Part shown: positions 63,251 through 64,000 of the stretch, one piece after another | Numbering within the stretch: the first letter of the stretch is position 1 | How the letters are laid out: each line of letters starts with the position of its first letter | DNA from: Longispora sp040681875 | GTDB lineage: Bacteria; Actinomycetota; Actinomycetes; Mycobacteriales; Micromonosporaceae | Assembly: GCF_040681875.1 (NCBI RefSeq) | Contig: NZ_JBFAZP010000001.1 | Coordinates: forward strand, 186,001 to 250,000 | Direction of reading: 5' to 3' | Length of the DNA stretch: 64,000 bases | Position numbers and translations under genes: made by a program | The notes under the pieces: model-generated | What the model saw: the letters and a program-made list of their open reading frames with translations, nothing else | What the model was told of the DNA's origin: nothing | Databases searched by the model: none

Positions 63251-63292
63251 GGAGGTCACGGTCCGGTCCGCCCGGCTGGCGTACCGGCGGGG

Positions 63293-64000
63293 TCAGCGGG
63301 CGACACGCAGCTCCACCCAGTCGAGGTGCCCGTCCCCGAGCGCCGCGACCGCCGCGACGATCCCGGTCCGCGCCGCGCGCAGCGCCGGGTCCTCGGCCAT
63401 CACCAGGATGTCGTCGAAGAACCGGTCCACCGCGTCGGGCAGCCCGGCCGACGTCGAGGCCGCGACCAGCCCTGCGAGGTCGACGCCCGGGCTGAGGTCC
63501 GCGTGTACCTTGCCGAGGGTGTCGTGCAGGAGCTGCTCGGCGGGCTCGGTGAGCAGCGCGGGGTCGTACGCGGTGGCGGTGCCGGCCGGCACGATCCGGC
63601 GGGCACGCTGCAGGGCGGCGGCGAGGCGCAGGAACGACTCCTCGCCGGCCACGGCCGTCAGCTGGCCGAGGACGAGCTCCGCGCGGTGCGGGCGGTCGGC
63701 GTGCGGGAGGACCGCGCGGACCCGGTCCACCGGGTACCCCTCGTCGAGGAGCTGCTGTTCGAAGCGGCGGGTCAGGAACTCGCCCACGGCGTCGAGCACG
63801 GTCACGTCCACCGGCTGGAGCCGGGCGGCGGCGGCCACGGACTCGGCGAGGGACAGTCCGCCGAGGGCCGGCTGGGACCGGTGCACGCTGATCGCGCCGA
63901 GCACGGCGCGGCGCAGGGCGTACGGGTCGCTGCTGCCGGTGGGCAGGCCCACGGTGGCGGCGAGGCCGGTGAGCATGTCCAGCTTGGCGGCCAGGGACAG
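63293..64000 (-). CDS. glyS: Glycyl-tRNA synthetase beta chain region, C-terminal part (partial)
   Basis: The last 236 codons of a gene that continues past the window edge. The visible part has AAKLDMLTGLAATVGLPTGSSDPYALRRAVLGAISV, the typical GlyS beta-subunit motif (KLD...G....P.GS.DP.ALRR), and ends HLDWVELRVAR. The rest is a helical anticodon-binding-like tail, with EQQLLDEGYPVDRVRAVLP and VDRFFDDILVMAEDPALRAAR. In some actinomycetes the alpha and beta chains are fused (GlyQS); whether that is so here cannot be seen. The stop is at 63293, 33 bp before the ARMT1-like GTG, so the two may be co-transcribed. Confidence 0.88.
   Translation of the reverse strand: MSLAAKLDMLTGLAATVGLPTGSSDPYALRRAVLGAISVHRSQPALGGLSLAESVAAAARLQPVDVTVLDAVGEFLTRRFEQQLLDEGYPVDRVRAVLPHADRPHRAELVLGQLTAVAGEESFLRLAAALQRARRIVPAGTATAYDPALLTEPAEQLLHDTLGKVHADLSPGVDLAGLVAASTSAGLPDAVDRFFDDILVMAEDPALRAARTGIVAAVAALGDGHLDWVELRVAR

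Larger units (their letters stand above)
61986..63259 (-). pseudogene. ARMT1/DUF89 family gene split by a frameshift
   Basis: Two frames together spell a damage-control phosphatase of the DUF89/ARMT1 family. The first (63259 to about 62620) has VVGSFPWSVLHDRHPKLV, DRWETWGAGYFGRSWFDVPFLFAESYFYRRLLDAV and LLVAAVWGNRADLSF. The second (from about 62600 to 61986) has DVGSLVVDDSPAL, CLVADNAGAELLADLALVDHLL, HVKPYPYFVSDAL and TVFKGDLNYRRLVGD. The metal and substrate motifs (GNRADLS, DNAGAEL, KPYPYFVSD) are all present. The frame changes within three copies of an 8-bp repeat at 62611-62634; removing one copy restores one frame of about 420 residues. It may be a slippage variant, a sequencing artefact or a true pseudogene. 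Confidence 0.82.

Overview
The window is very GC-rich, uses GTG/TTG starts freely, and packs genes into four-base overlapping operons. Its families include ECF sigma/anti-sigma pairs, DUF3040, NB-ARC/TPR regulators, SCO252x-type proteins and secreted PKD/CBM hydrolases. Together these point to a filamentous actinomycete; Micromonosporaceae or a related family is plausible, but this is an inference.

Region 1 (0-16 kb) holds general functions. There is a small MarR/EVE/SRPBCC operon that looks leaderless, a secreted M9 collagenase, a LysR regulator, an orphan response regulator with a degenerate receiver preceded by 31-bp repeats, two membrane-anchored unknowns, and a secreted GH18 chitinase with a clear promoter and an operator at +1. 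A five-gene overlapping ECF sigma/anti-sigma/ABC transporter operon follows. About 820 bp without a gene (15.7-16.5 kb) carries strong hairpins and short repeats.

Region 2 (16.5-18.7 kb) holds a VOC protein, a PHP/HhH protein and a NUDIX hydrolase.

Region 3 (18.8-37.7 kb, minus strand) is a nonribosomal peptide synthetase operon. It reads from one good promoter (TTGACT-18-TACGGT) through six overlapping genes: a two-module NRPS (both A-domain codes suggest a basic residue), a one-module NRPS fused to a thioesterase and an MFS exporter (Ser-like code, Cys in the TE nucleophile position), a stand-alone acid-AMP ligase, a Gly-type module, a free carrier protein and a free condensation protein. 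A small integral membrane protein follows and may be part of the operon. No MbtH protein, cytochrome P450 or dedicated regulator is visible beside it.

Region 4 (37.8-48.7 kb) has a phosphatase/histidine kinase/response regulator set, a DUF3040 protein, an NB-ARC/TPR regulator divergent from a secreted ricin-type lectin, an SRPBCC and MscS pair, a tandem pair of paralogous membrane proteins with duplicated promoters, and a YihY/BrkB protein.

Region 5 (48.7-57.8 kb) resembles the conserved but uncharacterised actinobacterial SCO2521-SCO2525 neighbourhood: methyltransferase, two unknown proteins, a variant P-loop protein, and on the other strand an SCO2521-like protein and a membrane protein. 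Between the two arms lies a 27-codon gene with a near-perfect ribosome binding site. It encodes a Lys-rich peptide ending in LWFEWCW, followed at once by a perfect hairpin and a TPR protein. This is the best candidate for an undescribed system: a RiPP-like or signalling peptide, or alternatively a Trp-rich attenuator leader.

Region 6 (58-64 kb) has a D-amino-acid-oxidase-like enzyme, a class V aminotransferase-like enzyme, a membrane-anchored unknown, an ARMT1/DUF89 gene split by an extra copy of an 8-bp tandem repeat, and the C-terminal part of a bacterial-type glycyl-tRNA synthetase beta chain that runs off the window.
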